A DNA stretch of 64,000 bases from Capronia americana. Lineage: Eukaryota > Ascomycota > Eurotiomycetes > Chaetothyriales > Herpotrichiellaceae. The notes beneath the pieces are model-generated. The model ran no database searches and had not been told where the DNA came from. It saw only the letters and a list, made by a program, of their open reading frames with translations. Every line of letters begins with the position of its first letter. The first letter of the stretch is position 1. A program made the position numbers and the translations under genes. The stretch lies in NCBI GenBank assembly GCA_016110215.1, contig JADWQD010000008.1, positions 1,240,001 through 1,304,000 on the forward strand, given 5' to 3'. Positions 42,530 to 53,705 of the stretch are shown here, piece after piece.

Positions 42530-45293
42530 GAAGAGGCAGCAGACTTTGTTATATACTGATACTTGGTGATTGCACGTTAATGGCGGTCATTGGATATAGT
42601 CCCCACCGGCAGCGATTGCTCCTTTGTTTATAGCTCGACCAGCGGTATTGAGCAGGGCGTGGTGTATATTACATCGAGTTTTTTAAGTGTGTTGTTGCGC
42701 CCAACATAGTATAGGAGTTGCTTGATTTGACACATCACTATGGTTGCAAAACATCAACAGCAGGCAGAGTAGGCCACCAGAGGCTGTGGGGAGATACATA
42801 TTCATTCATACCGGGCGCGAGGGCCACAAGCGAGGCCTAGCGCCGCTTAGGCTACGAACTATCAGGGACTAGGGAGCTGGCTACGACAGGTCATAGACTT
42901 ATCTCCCAAACTCCCCGTCATCTGTCTTTTCTGACCTGTCCTCCAACATCTGCTCGGTGATCTTCTCTGTGGGGCTCGGTGTAAATTCCGGGGTCTGCAG
43001 GATGAAAGCTGGCTCATCCGGGAGGCCTGCCAGGAGCCTGAAACTACTCTGGGCTACCTTTGATTATCGAGTTGCTAGATTGTGAGTGCACCCACTCTCC
43101 TCCCTCACCTATCCGTCCAGGTGCCTTCCTCTGGAATACTTTGCCAGTGTCATTTAGATCTTTACTGTCACGCTCGGAAGGTTAGCGTTCTGGTGGTTTC
43201 GCATTGACTGCCCTTGATCTTTCAGTGATTGACTTTGCGGAAGTTGTCGGTTGCTTCAGGACTGGCGGCCCACAATGGGAGTATCAGGAAGACCTGAGAC
43301 GTGAGGCTGGAGCTGGAGCCGACCCGAGGTCGACCCCCATTTGAGGGGGAATATCACCCCCGAGTTGAGGCTACAGGTCTCAGTGAGTGGTAAGGCACAG
43401 CATAGTGGTTGATTGGACTCTGTATGAAAATGCTGCGACGTCAAGGATTGAATTTCTTCAGATCCGCACACCCACCGCCATGCCGCGTCAGGAATTCATG
43501 GCGCAGAAAGTATTAATGGACGCTGGACCATTGGCCGGTAGTGCATCAGCGACCTATGCCTTCGTCACCCTACCATGAACACAAATCCATTATTGAGTGA
43601 ACGGTCGATCCTGCCTCCCTGGAAGGTTTCGCATGGATTTCATTCATACCCTTGCCCGATGATGCTGCTCCGCACGTGGCCGTGGCCGTGTCCTCTCGGC
43701 GGTCCAGAATATGATAATTCGGAATACATCGATCATGGTCGCCGGCAAGGCTGAGATGTCCAGGAATCATACAAGTACAACCTTACTGCCGCTGAGATCA
43801 CTGAGCAGACTATGAATGTTCTTAGCTGAAGAAGACGATCCAGACCGCGCAGACGTCCAAGAGCTGGTACCAGATTGAACTCGCGGCTGCATTCATTCAG
43901 ACTTGGATACCATCCGGGATTTTGCTCGAAGTGTTACAAAGGCCTTGTCTGTAACCAGGCGTGAACTATCATTGGATGCTCTCAAGGATTGTTCAGGAAC
44001 CATATCAGCGTGCCGTGCAATAGGTCTTCCACTGTGGTACGAATTAACCAAGGGGATTTATCCGGGACTTTTGCCTAGGCCGCGTGAGTTGACTTTGGTC
44101 GCAGTGGTGTGTTTGTTGAAGCTATGCATTTAAATATGGTCAGTTGACAAGTGACGCGCCAGAAATTATGAGTTGGTTTAAGACCGGCGAGTACACACAG
44201 TAACAGTCACAACCACAGTACGTGCTTGATTACAATTCAGTGGGATGGCAATAGCAATCAGTGGCAGTGGGCAGTGGCAATGGCAGCCGTAGTACATAGA
44301 CGCAGAGCAATATGTTATGTACGTATCTTGGCCTGGCGGGCGTATCCTATTCGATCTCGGTATCCCGTCGTCCCCTGCAAGCACCCAGCTTATATATCCT
44401 ATAAGCGTCCCTACGTACTACGTACATATATATCCGCGGATACATCGTACAGCCCGCTTAATTACTAGGCACCTCGTACTTAATCTTATAGAAATTACCT
44501 GCTGTACGAGTGGGAGCACAGTCAATACAGTTAGTACGAGTGCCGAGTACGATGCAGAGCGTTCCGACACAGAAACTCAGACAGGGAGCGCTGGCCGTTG
44601 GCCGTTGACCGTTAACCGTGGAGAATGAGCGTGAGGGTGAGCGGAAGTGCGCAACGCACGCACGCATGCCGGATCCCAAGTCCTTGCGGACTCCATGGAG
44701 AACTATGTACACATAGAGTAAAGTAGGCGGTGGACGGTGGATACAACGGTAGGTAATTTACTACATATGTACAGCACCTCGCACTCACGTTACTTACAGT
44801 AAGTATCCTAGTGGACCGAAAGATCGGCCGTCAGTTTGGTGTATAGTACCCATGACTTCCATGTACTCGTACACTTGAAGGAGATACGTCGTGTAGTTCG
44901 GTTGAAGGAGGCGAGATTATGTGCTGTTCTGCAGCCGTCGTTGGCGATGCTGCATGAGTTGAGTCATTTGTCTAGGAATATTGAATCAGTATTGTATGGG
45001 TATCTCGTCTATGGTCTATGGTCTATGGGATCTATTTAAAGGTGTTGATGGATACAGAAATCCAGATGGTAGCTTAACTCCGTCCTTCCTCTTACATGCT
45101 TCTCGTACATGGTATGTGACTAACAGACATGCCCCCCAGGGGTATTCCCACCCTATCATTACTCCGTGCGCAAGGAAAACGATTATGCAACGTCTTCGGC
45201 AATACCCCCGGCAATAAAGTCCATTCTGACACTGTGCATATTGCCGAACCGGGTTACAGGATGCTACCCGATCTTGGTCGAGATGAGGTCAGC
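42530..45293. other. Gene-poor block, nothing recognised
   Basis: About 2.8 kb between CCC2 and the MFS gene without a supported gene. The part near 44390-44460 is rich in TACGTA and TATA dinucleotide runs. Only short frames are present. A decayed mobile element is possible, but I see no terminal repeats or transposase motif. Confidence 0.4.
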
Positions 45294-47427
45294 TCAGCCT
45301 TGTTGCTCGGATGATCCCTGTCCTTCCGGTTCCGGGGTTGGCGGCGTGTGGTTCGATTTCTCCGCCCAGACTCCACTGACGACGGCGAATTTGCTCTTCG
45401 CCCTTAATTTGCCGCCGAACATCCACAGCGCAAACATCCCGGCCACGCCGGCGATGGCCAGCCCTCCGAGCAGACTGTTGCCTGGCCCGATGCCTAGGTT
45501 CCTGAACATTGGTCTGGAGAATTCGACGCAGCCGGCGGCGAAGAGAGAGCGGAAGAGCGCGTTGGACGCCATCAGCGAGGCCGTGTATTGAGGGTACGAC
45601 ATTGGGAGATACACGAATATGCATTGGAAGATGATGAAGTTGGAGGTGACGACTATGAGGACGCCAACCAGGGACACCATCCAGTGCACGCCGTGGCGTG
45701 AGGTCCAGCCTAGACATTGTTTCTGTCAGAAAAAAGCGAATAGTCAGGGACGGGTAGGTTATGTTACTTACCGAACATGAACAGGCCCGCGGGCAAAGTG
45801 CATACGGAGAACAGAGCAGGTACCAGACGATGCTCTGGCGCTCGCAGTCCGCGCTTTGCGATGTCCGGACCAAGGTAGAGCGCCAGGTAGAGCACGTAGA
45901 TAATGAGTCCGATCAAACAGCCCACGCCGATGGAGATGAATGTGATGCCTAGCTCGCCCAGGTTGAAGCCATATATGGCGATGTAGACGAGGGGGAAGGC
46001 TTCGAAGAATGAATAGTAGATGCCGTACAAAAGGGCGCTGTAGACATTGGTGAAGGCCACGGCGGGATCTTTGATCATGATCTCCAACGGCTTGATGATG
46101 GCATCCCAGAAGACCGCCAAGTAATTCATGTGTTCTTGCTCAATCTCGCTCTGTGAGCGTAGGTCTGTTCTGCCCGTGAGTTTCCGCAGGCGCTGGGCTC
46201 GCCGACGCAAGATGTTCGGGGCAGACGTCTCGGGAAAGGCGACCAGGTAAACGGTCCAGATTGGTGCGCTGAGCCAGAGGAGCTCCCATAACGACCATCG
46301 CCATCTATTCTTCGCCGTTAGCGTCATTCAAACAGAAGGACGCCGAGGCATCCAAACATACCCTTCAGCGGTGACGGCGAAAGAAGCCACAATTGGGCCG
46401 AGCGCGGGCCCCCAGAAGCAGGCAGTTGTCCAACAAGATATATAAAGAGCGAGCAGTTGAAGGGGAAACTGTTGCAATTAGGTCGTGCCATTTCCTAGGT
46501 CATGCCTTGCTCCGCAAAAGAGACAAACTCACCATATCTCCGATGGACGCAGCGCCGTTCGCAAGGCAAGGGCTACTCAGGAACCCTTGCAAAAACCGAA
46601 GCACCAGCAAACCGCCAAAGTTGTCGACCACCGCTGTCGGCACACACATGATGATGAACAGTGTGAAAGTAGGTGTATACACTCCGTTCCTGCCGATTGC
46701 CGGGATCTCGCAGAGTGGCGCGAAGAGGAGAGGGCCAAGCCCATATCCAATGACATACATGGACAGGCCCAGTGCTGCTGCTGCTGGACCGACGCCGAAT
46801 CTCGCCATCACCCCGCCTTCGCTGACGACGTAGATACTGGAACCGCCATACATGGCGAAAGTGTAGAGGCATATCTGAATCAACACAAACATCTTCTTGC
46901 CCTGAGACCAATTTTGCGGGTTGTCTGGGTCGTCCGTGGTATACCAGTCCACGAGGATGGTCCCGTCGGCAGACTTGGTGAGTGAGATCGGCTTGCTCTT
47001 CGTCTTTTCCAGTTCCAGCTGCTGGTCGAGCGACAGACGGTCCTGAGTCCACGGGAGGCTACGTTGTCGCGAGATTGTTAGGGACAGGTGGTGTGCTTCA
47101 TCGTTGCGAGTCATGATTGGTGGTGTCGATGAGCCTTCACCAGGCTCCATCTTCTTTCCATCGTCCTTCTCAGGCTCAGGCTCAGGCTTCTCTGGCTCGT
47201 CTGATTCGGACCCGGACTGTTCAGGTTCTGAAACAGCCCTCTTCAACGGGGCGCCAGATTCCTGCAGAGACTTTGGTTACCTCAATGGCCATGATGGTAT
47301 GTTGGAATAATCTCACTAATCTCGGCAGCACGAAACCTTCCTTCTCGTCCGGGTATAGAAGTATCCGATTCTTCGTGACCCAGCGGAGAAACTCGCCCGC
47401 TGGCGCGTCTCTGATGATATCCAACAT
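45294..47427 (-). CDS. MFS multidrug transporter (DHA1, MDR1/FLR1-like)
   Basis: Five exons (47317-47427, 46533-47261, 46362-46468, 45772-46304, 45294-45709) join to 631 residues. The N-terminus MLDIIRDAPAGEFLRWVTKN, followed by LYPDEKEGF, is the signature start of fungal MDR1-type drug exporters. An acidic Ser/Pro insert of about 60 residues is followed by DDPDNPQNWSQGKKMF before helix 1. Helices include SIYVVSEGGVMARFGVG, YVIGYGLGPLLFAPL (motif region), WGPALGPIVASFAV and WRWSLWELLWLSAP. The second half carries YSFFEAFPLVYIAIYGF and the last helices in exon 5. All four introns have GT-AG ends and frame-compatible phases. Substrates cannot be predicted. Confidence 0.9.
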
Positions 47428-50325
47428 TGTGTAAGGATGGCTTCACCTGCAACGTCAGAGAGGGGGCAAGGAGACACCGTTGGAGCACTGCATCTAGGAT
47501 GACAGGCGTTTCAGTACGAGGGAGGCATCTCTTTTAAACCCGTGTCGCAACAAACTCAAGGGGCAACTGGTTGAGCCCAAAACAACACACATGCATAGTT
47601 TCCAGTAAGCAACCGAGATCTGTTGATGCTGCTTGACCAGGGATTAGGCGTTACCGATTTTGCCGGAATCAGTGTAATTGTGGTCTCATTGGGAACGAGG
47701 TATCCATTGTTCCTGGAAACAAGAGGCGGCGGCTGACCACCGTTTCGGGAACGTCCTCACTTTCAATCTCTCGAAATACCTTAGCTTCCCCTCATGACGG
47801 GAGAATCGCCTTACGTAGTAGAGCGTGTACTGCTGATGCTGAGCGAAGTACTCGGCAGAAGGAGTTTTGGACATCGAACCGCTGTCGTGCTTGTTTCAAC
47901 GACGAGGTCAACTACCACCTCCGACCGAATGATGATGGTGATATAGGATCAAATCCAACACAGGCAGTTTTGTCACCCAAAGGGCGAAATATTGATCGGC
48001 AGGGCGTCTTGGCAAGCAGCGCCCGCCGACGAGCAATGCCGCAGCCTAGGCACGCCCGGGCAACCCCCCAGCGGAAAGTCCCGGGCACTCAAGCCCAACG
48101 GTGAGCGCCAAGGCGTGCTTACGGGCATCGCCTTTGGCTTATCGAAGCTTATCAAATAGCCGATTCGAAAGAATCTGTACCCGACCATCGGCCGCTTCTG
48201 CACCACATGAAATTTTGGCCACGATCTGCGGCGCTGGTGAGCGATCGATGTTGCCGACTGGCTGGAGAGCAGTAAGATGCTGTTCAGCTCGGCTTCGTGC
48301 GTTTCCGACATGCATTCCGATCGGTCAGTCATGCAAGGCTCTATCGACGGCCTTGTGTCACCGACTCACCAGCTCCGCCTCTTCGACTTACGGCCACATG
48401 GAAAACGCGCAGAGTCACTTCGCGTATCATATCGAATGACGTCGAGCCACCGAATCTCGTTTGCCGGCCTCTGCGTAGATGAGACGGACGTAAAAGAAGG
48501 CCTATCAATGGCGAGAATGCGGTCCTTTGTTAAGATTTCAGGATCCCGTGGGAGGCCGTAACAACACTTGATGTATGAAGAACGGAACAGCTACCGGTTG
48601 TTGATATCGGCAGGCAAGGACCTACTCCTAGCTCTGAAGCCTGTCGACGATGATGGACTCGACTACCCTCGGCTCACATTATGGACCGATTCACCCGGGG
48701 TTGGTAACTGCTGCTTTGAAATCACGGCTGACAGTGAGCGGGTTGATGATGGGACGAAGCGAACGTAGAAAGTTCCCGAGAAAGCTGTGTTCCTCTCTAA
48801 TCAGGTTTCCATGTCAGTCTATGACCGCTTCGCCGAGGAGGTCTTTCCGGAGTACCATATGGATTTCGGATCCTGACACGGTAAGTAAGGGGTCAGCTGG
48901 ACGACATCTTTCACACCGAACCCATTAACTTGTCCAGAAAGGTGTCTTGATATCATACCAAGCTGCAGGTTTCGTGAGCAGCAGTCGTCGTACACGTACA
49001 GCCGCACTCTTCACAATAGGGCCATGAACCATCAGCTCCCTGTTGCACTGAACGCGCGCGGAGCATCAGCGACGAGTGCTCAAGCTCAAATTCCCCGACA
49101 TCGTCGACCGCATTGCGGAATCTGCGTCCGTGGTCCTACCTCGAGCCGTCTGATGTGGAGAATTTTCTCGTCATCTGTCCGACGTCCTGATGCATACCGC
49201 CCTCACATGAGACAAGGAGTGAAACGATCTCACTGCCGACTGTAACACATCTGAACACAGATTCGTCGAGGAAGAAGGCCATGCCTCTCCTGCGCGATCT
49301 CCAGCTATATACGACTGGGAGAGACCGAGGCATTTCGGCCGATCTTCAGCGCGATGGCCATCGACGCTAACGTCGACCCATAAACAGAGTCTCCATATCG
49401 GGCGCGATGACATCTCCTGTCATACCACCCACGATATATACATAATAGCAGAAACACGGAGTTACGCAGACTAGGCTACGACACCATCGTCCCCTCTATA
49501 CGACATGAGTGAACTGGTGATCCGTGGCCTATTGATCTCTGACTACTACTTCTACAGGCTAGCCGCGGCCATGATGGCCTGACTCAGCACCACGATCTGC
49601 GCTTCGCATCGAGACTACTACCTGAAACCACTGCCGCAGTCGCGGCGCAACATGCTGGACTCCGCGCTCGACGCGCCCAGGCGGCTCCAGTGGCCCCTCT
49701 CACCAGGTACCAGAATCCGGATCTGGAAGTGTTGCGGCCAATAAGGCATCTGCAAACTCGTCCCTATTGAACGGACGGGCCCCTAGTCCAGGGCAGCATA
49801 ACACCGAGAAAGCCGTCTCGCCCGCGGAATGAATCTTGAGTGCTCTTTATTTGTACTTTGCTACTCGGTGCTACAGGCCATGGTTTAATCGAACATCTCC
49901 GTGATTGATTCGGATTTATCATGGCATCCATAGACGGCCACCCCTGTGCAGATGGACTAACCACCCCCCCGACCGCAGCATTTCTGACCAGCTGAGGTAT
50001 TATAGCGACGAGTCCGCTTCCTCCGCTGCCTGAACGCTTACGGACAATTCCTGGAAGGAGTAACTTTTTCTCTACTGGGGGTTTCTGCGGACGCCTAACT
50101 GCCCGGGTAAGGACTCCCAGGGCCGTCCTTTGGCAGACAACACTACGTACGATAAATGTGGCCCCTGCAGTGCAGATAATACTGTAACAGTGCGTACGCG
50201 CCTCCACTTTGGACAAATGATAAAAACACCCGGCCCAGCACGAAAGCTGAGCGCGAGTACTGAGAAGCAGCACCTTCCCAAGATACAGCATCATCCATTC
50301 CACAGCACCATCAAGCAAAGGCAAG
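47428..50325. other. Gene-poor block
   Basis: About 2.9 kb between the MFS transporter and the GMC oxidoreductase. Apart from the possible remnant at 48568-49023, only short random frames were found, with no repeat, RNA gene or transposon signature recognised. Confidence 0.4.
48568..49023 (+). pseudogene. Possible degenerate gene fragment, family unknown
   Basis: One frame reads LLISAGKDLLLALKPVDDD, LDYPRLTLWTD and GNCCFEITADSERVDD, then after a stop at 48766-48768 continues VPEKAVFLSNQVSMSVYDRF and AEEVFPEYHMDFGS. The composition is protein-like on both sides of the stop. A good GTAAGT donor (about 48881) and TTGTCCAG acceptor (about 48938) follow, and a splice would join to KGVLISYQAAGFV, but in a different frame. 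I do not recognise the family. One stop and at least one frame change argue for decay, if it was ever a gene. Confidence 0.25.
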
Positions 50326-52247
50326 ATGTCTACCGCCCAATCCGTCTTCTGCAGCGTGGATGAGTTCGTCGCTTCACCATTCGACTTCATCATCGTCGGA
50401 GGCGGTACTTCCGGGCTGGCTCTGGCAGCGCGGCTCTCCGAGAACGAAAGCTTCCACGTCGGCGTTCTCGAGGCCGGCGAGAACAAGCTTGCCGATCCCC
50501 TAGTCAATGTTCCCACGCTATACGTCCAGGGACTGAATGTGCAGGGCCATGACTGGCAACTCAAGAGCATCCCCCAGGTAGGTCCATACGGTGTCCAGTG
50601 GCTAGCGCTGTGCTGGGGGCCCAAAGACACCCATTCCTGACAGGCAGAGTGTAGAAACATGCAAATAATCTGGAATACTCGCTCCCGCGAGGGAAAATGC
50701 TAGGCGGGACTAGCGCCATCAATCAATCACTGTGGATGAGGGGGACTCGGGCCGACTATGATGAGCTCGCCGCGTTGGTCGGCTCAGATGGATGGTCGTG
50801 GGACGGCCTGCTGCCGTATTTCAAGAAACACGAACGGCTGGACGAGGAAGATGTCCCCAATTACCCGGCCGATATGCATGGAAGAAGCGGCGTCATCCAC
50901 GTCAGCTCAAACAAGTCCCAGATCCCCATTGAGAAGGACTTTCTCGCCGCGTGCAGCGAGGCTGCTGGGTTTGCTGCCTCGTCTCCTGCTGCTACTGCCG
51001 CCGCCGCCGACGCGACAAGTAGCTCCCGAGACAGCTTCTTCAACGCCCTCTCCACGGTGGATCGGTCTGACCGGCCCGGAACACGCAGCTACGCGGCTTC
51101 GGCGTACTTGTTGCCCAACATTGGGCGCGCAAACCTCAAGATCCTCACGGACGCGAACGTCGAGAGTGTGACTCTGACCACTGGGGACGACGCACCCCCA
51201 GCGGCTAATGGTGTCCGTTTCTGGCATGCTGGAACAAGGTACACTGCGCGGGCGAGCAAGGAAGTTGTCATCTCGGCGGGCACGTACAAGACGCCGCAGA
51301 TTCTCGAGCTGTCTGGGATCGGCGATCCGGAAATCCTTCGATCTGCTGGCGTCGAGTGCATTGTTCCCAACAAGTCCGTGGGCGCAAACCTGCAGGACCA
51401 TCATGCCATTGCGTTGACGTTCGAGCTCGCCCCCGGGGGTTTCTCCGTCGACGCGTTTGCTATCCCAGAGGTCGTCCAACAATTCATGGAGCTCTATATG
51501 AAAACTGGAACTGGACCGCTGGCGAACCCTCCCTCGGGAATGGGCTACCTCAGCTACTCGGCGCTGGTGTCTCCGGAAGAACTGCAAGCTACGCTCGAGG
51601 GTGTAAAATCCACCGATGTCGAGACCCCTCTGAACGAAGCCCAGCAAAGACGCGCGATAGAGAAGCTTCAAGACACCAAAGCCGCGGCGCTCCAATTGCT
51701 CTTCGTCCCAGCGCACATCAACACGGAGAAAGGCCTGGCCGATCAACGATACTTCATCAGCCCCGGCTCAACGGGCAACAACCACGTCAGTGTCGTGGCT
51801 GCGTTCCAATACGCCCTCAGCCGCGGCAGCGTGCACATCACGAGTGACGATCCGCACGTCCAGCCGGCGATTGACAACGCGTTCCTCTCCCACCCCGTCG
51901 ATCTCGCCGTGCTGCGCGCCACGCTGCCGCTGCTGAACAAAGTCACGCTGATGCCCAAGGTCAAAGAACAACTCCACCCGGAGTATTCCTTCGCCGCCAC
52001 GGTCGGATTGGGGGACAAAGAGGCCGAGGAGGCGTTCATCCGCAGCAACGTGGGCACGGAGCACCATCCGATCGGAACGGCGGCGATGGGCGATGTTGTC
52101 GATGGGGCGTTGAAGGTCAAGGGTGTAAAGGGCCTGCGTGTCTGCGATGCGTCCGTCTTGCCGGTGCATATCTCGGGAAACCCCATGGCGACGCTGTATG
52201 CGTTCGCAGAGAAGGCCGCGGACTTGATCAAGGCAGAGTACGTATAG
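50326..52247 (+). CDS. GMC-family FAD oxidoreductase (choline dehydrogenase / aryl-alcohol oxidase-like)
   Basis: Exons 50326-50577 and 50655-52247 (77-nt intron, GTAGGT to GTGTAG) give 614 residues. The FAD-binding Rossmann motif FDFIIVGGGTSGLALAARL starts at about residue 19 and LEAG ends the ADP-binding unit. After the intron LPRGKMLGGTSAINQSLW is GMC signature 1, and VISAGTYKTPQILELSGIG is signature 2. The C-terminal active site is NVGTEHHPIGTAAMG (catalytic His) and HISGNPMATLYAFAEKAADL (the partner position is Asn). No signal peptide is seen, so it is probably intracellular. The insert AASSPAATAAAADATSSS near residue 190 is low complexity. Substrate alcohol unknown. The neighbouring MFS and TDT transporters raise the chance of an accessory metabolic group, without proof. 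Confidence 0.92.
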
Positions 52248-52343
52248 TATGCATGGTTCAAATAACCGGATAAGTAGCTTAGTAAGAATGGTGTGGAGGA
52301 AGACATTTATGGAATTGAAGTTCTTCCTTATCGTTGCTTGCTT

Positions 52344-52362
52344 GCTAGCTAGCTAGCTAGCT
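52344..52362. repeat. Tetranucleotide repeat (GCTA), about 4.75 copies
   Basis: A perfect GCTAGCTA run overlaps the 3' end of the TDT transporter gene and provides its TAG stop and its last Ser and Ala codons on the minus strand. Confidence 0.9.
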
Positions 52363-53705
52363 TTAGGCCTCTCGTCGTGCTGCCCTTTGATCCGCGGATC
52401 GTCTTTCACGATGAGAAGTTGGCCTCTAAATATCCCCCGCAGAGTGAACGCCATGTTGACGAAGAAGACCAAAACCAGGAATACGACCAGGATGACCGTC
52501 ACGACTCTGAAGAACGGGGAGTCCAGCTCGGAACCAAGCAGCAGCGTCGAAGTTGCCAACGTGGCTGTTGGGAAGATGACAGCGTTCCAAGTCGGCGCCC
52601 AGACCAGCTGCCTGTGATACGCGCGGTCGATCATGGCGCAGAATGCAAAAGCCAGCCATACGGCACCGAGGCCAGTCATCAGGAGCGCGAGCAATAGGCA
52701 CGCCACGTGGAGCGAGTAGGCGGGATCCCTCGCCAGGAGAAACCCCTTACCATACGCTGCGAAGTGGCCCGACGTATCGGCCGCGCGCCCGATCAATTGT
52801 AGCGCAGCGGCCGATTGTCCTACCGGGCCGATGAGGATGAATAGGGTGGCTGTCTGGGGCGGCGCGGGCCACCCCTTCGCGAGCAGCTGGTGGAACAGGT
52901 ACGTGTACAGCATCATGCCGAGGATGATGCCCACGCCGACGGCGCAAATCGACATGAGGATGATCGGCACGGCCAGGCCGGCCGAGATGTCATGCGCAAA
53001 GCAGGTGACGACGCCGCCAACGGCCGCCAGTGTGGCCACCCCGACGGCCGGGATGATGATCAACGTCGGCAGTTGACGGTCGAGAATCGTGTGCTTCTGA
53101 ATGAGGATGACGAACGCGAAGACCAGCATAGCAAACACCCACGCTGTGGCGATCCACCACATAACGCACGTCAGGACCGTGAATCCGTGGCCCGCCCACG
53201 GTGCGTTACTCACTGTGAGGGCGACGAACGAGACTAGCGTCATGAACGCGATGGACCAGCAGGGGAAGAGGCACAAATCCGCGACACTGTCGACGAGTTC
53301 GTCGTACGCCGCCCGCCGGAAGAAAACAAAGTGCAGGATGTAGATGGCGGAGAAGACGAGGTACATGACGAGGTCGAGCGTGAAGAAGATGGTTGACAGC
53401 ACAGGCAAGCCGTGGAACTGATAAGGCAGCTGGTGGAGCAGTGTGCCCAGGATGCCGGCGTTCATGCACCATGTGAACCTACGCGAGAGTTAACAGATTC
53501 CTTATTGCTTTGTAGACTGTAGAAGCATAGACTGAATCAGAGAAGCATACCATATTGGACTAAAGTCCTGGACCAAAGCGCGAAAAGCACTCCGCTTGGA
53601 GGGACTCCTGGGATCGCTAGCACCACGTTCTTCCTCTTCATCTCGATCGTTGTGACCGTCATTTGGTTTCTGACTGCCTCCCTTCTCGACATCGTCGACG
53701 ATCAT
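52353..53705 (-). CDS. TDT-family (C4-dicarboxylate / malic acid, SSU1-like) transporter
   Basis: Exons 53551-53705 and 52353-53478 (72-nt intron, GTATGC to GCGTAG) give 426 residues. A charged cytosolic N-terminus (KRSAFRALVQDFSPIW) leads into FTWCMNAGILGTLLHQL at helix 1, the usual TDT entry with the intron inside it. About ten helices follow, with FFRRAAYDELV, WVFAMLVFAFVILIQKH, IIPAVGVATLAAVGGVV, FILIGPVGQSAAALQLIG and WLAFAFCAMID. The IGPVGQSA block is characteristic. Members transport malate or sulfite; this copy is shorter and clearly different from the SSU1-like gene at 27-29 kb, closer to the malate (Mae1-like) branch by impression only. The stop lies within a GCTA microsatellite. 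Confidence 0.88.

Noticed and set aside
44390..44460. TACGTA-rich segment as a mobile-element end
   Set aside because: No terminal inverted repeat, target duplication or transposase frame could be found nearby.
50697..50710. Second GMC exon as an independent gene starting at 50697
   Set aside because: It would lack the FAD-binding Rossmann motif, which lies in the upstream exon joined by a clean 77-nt intron.
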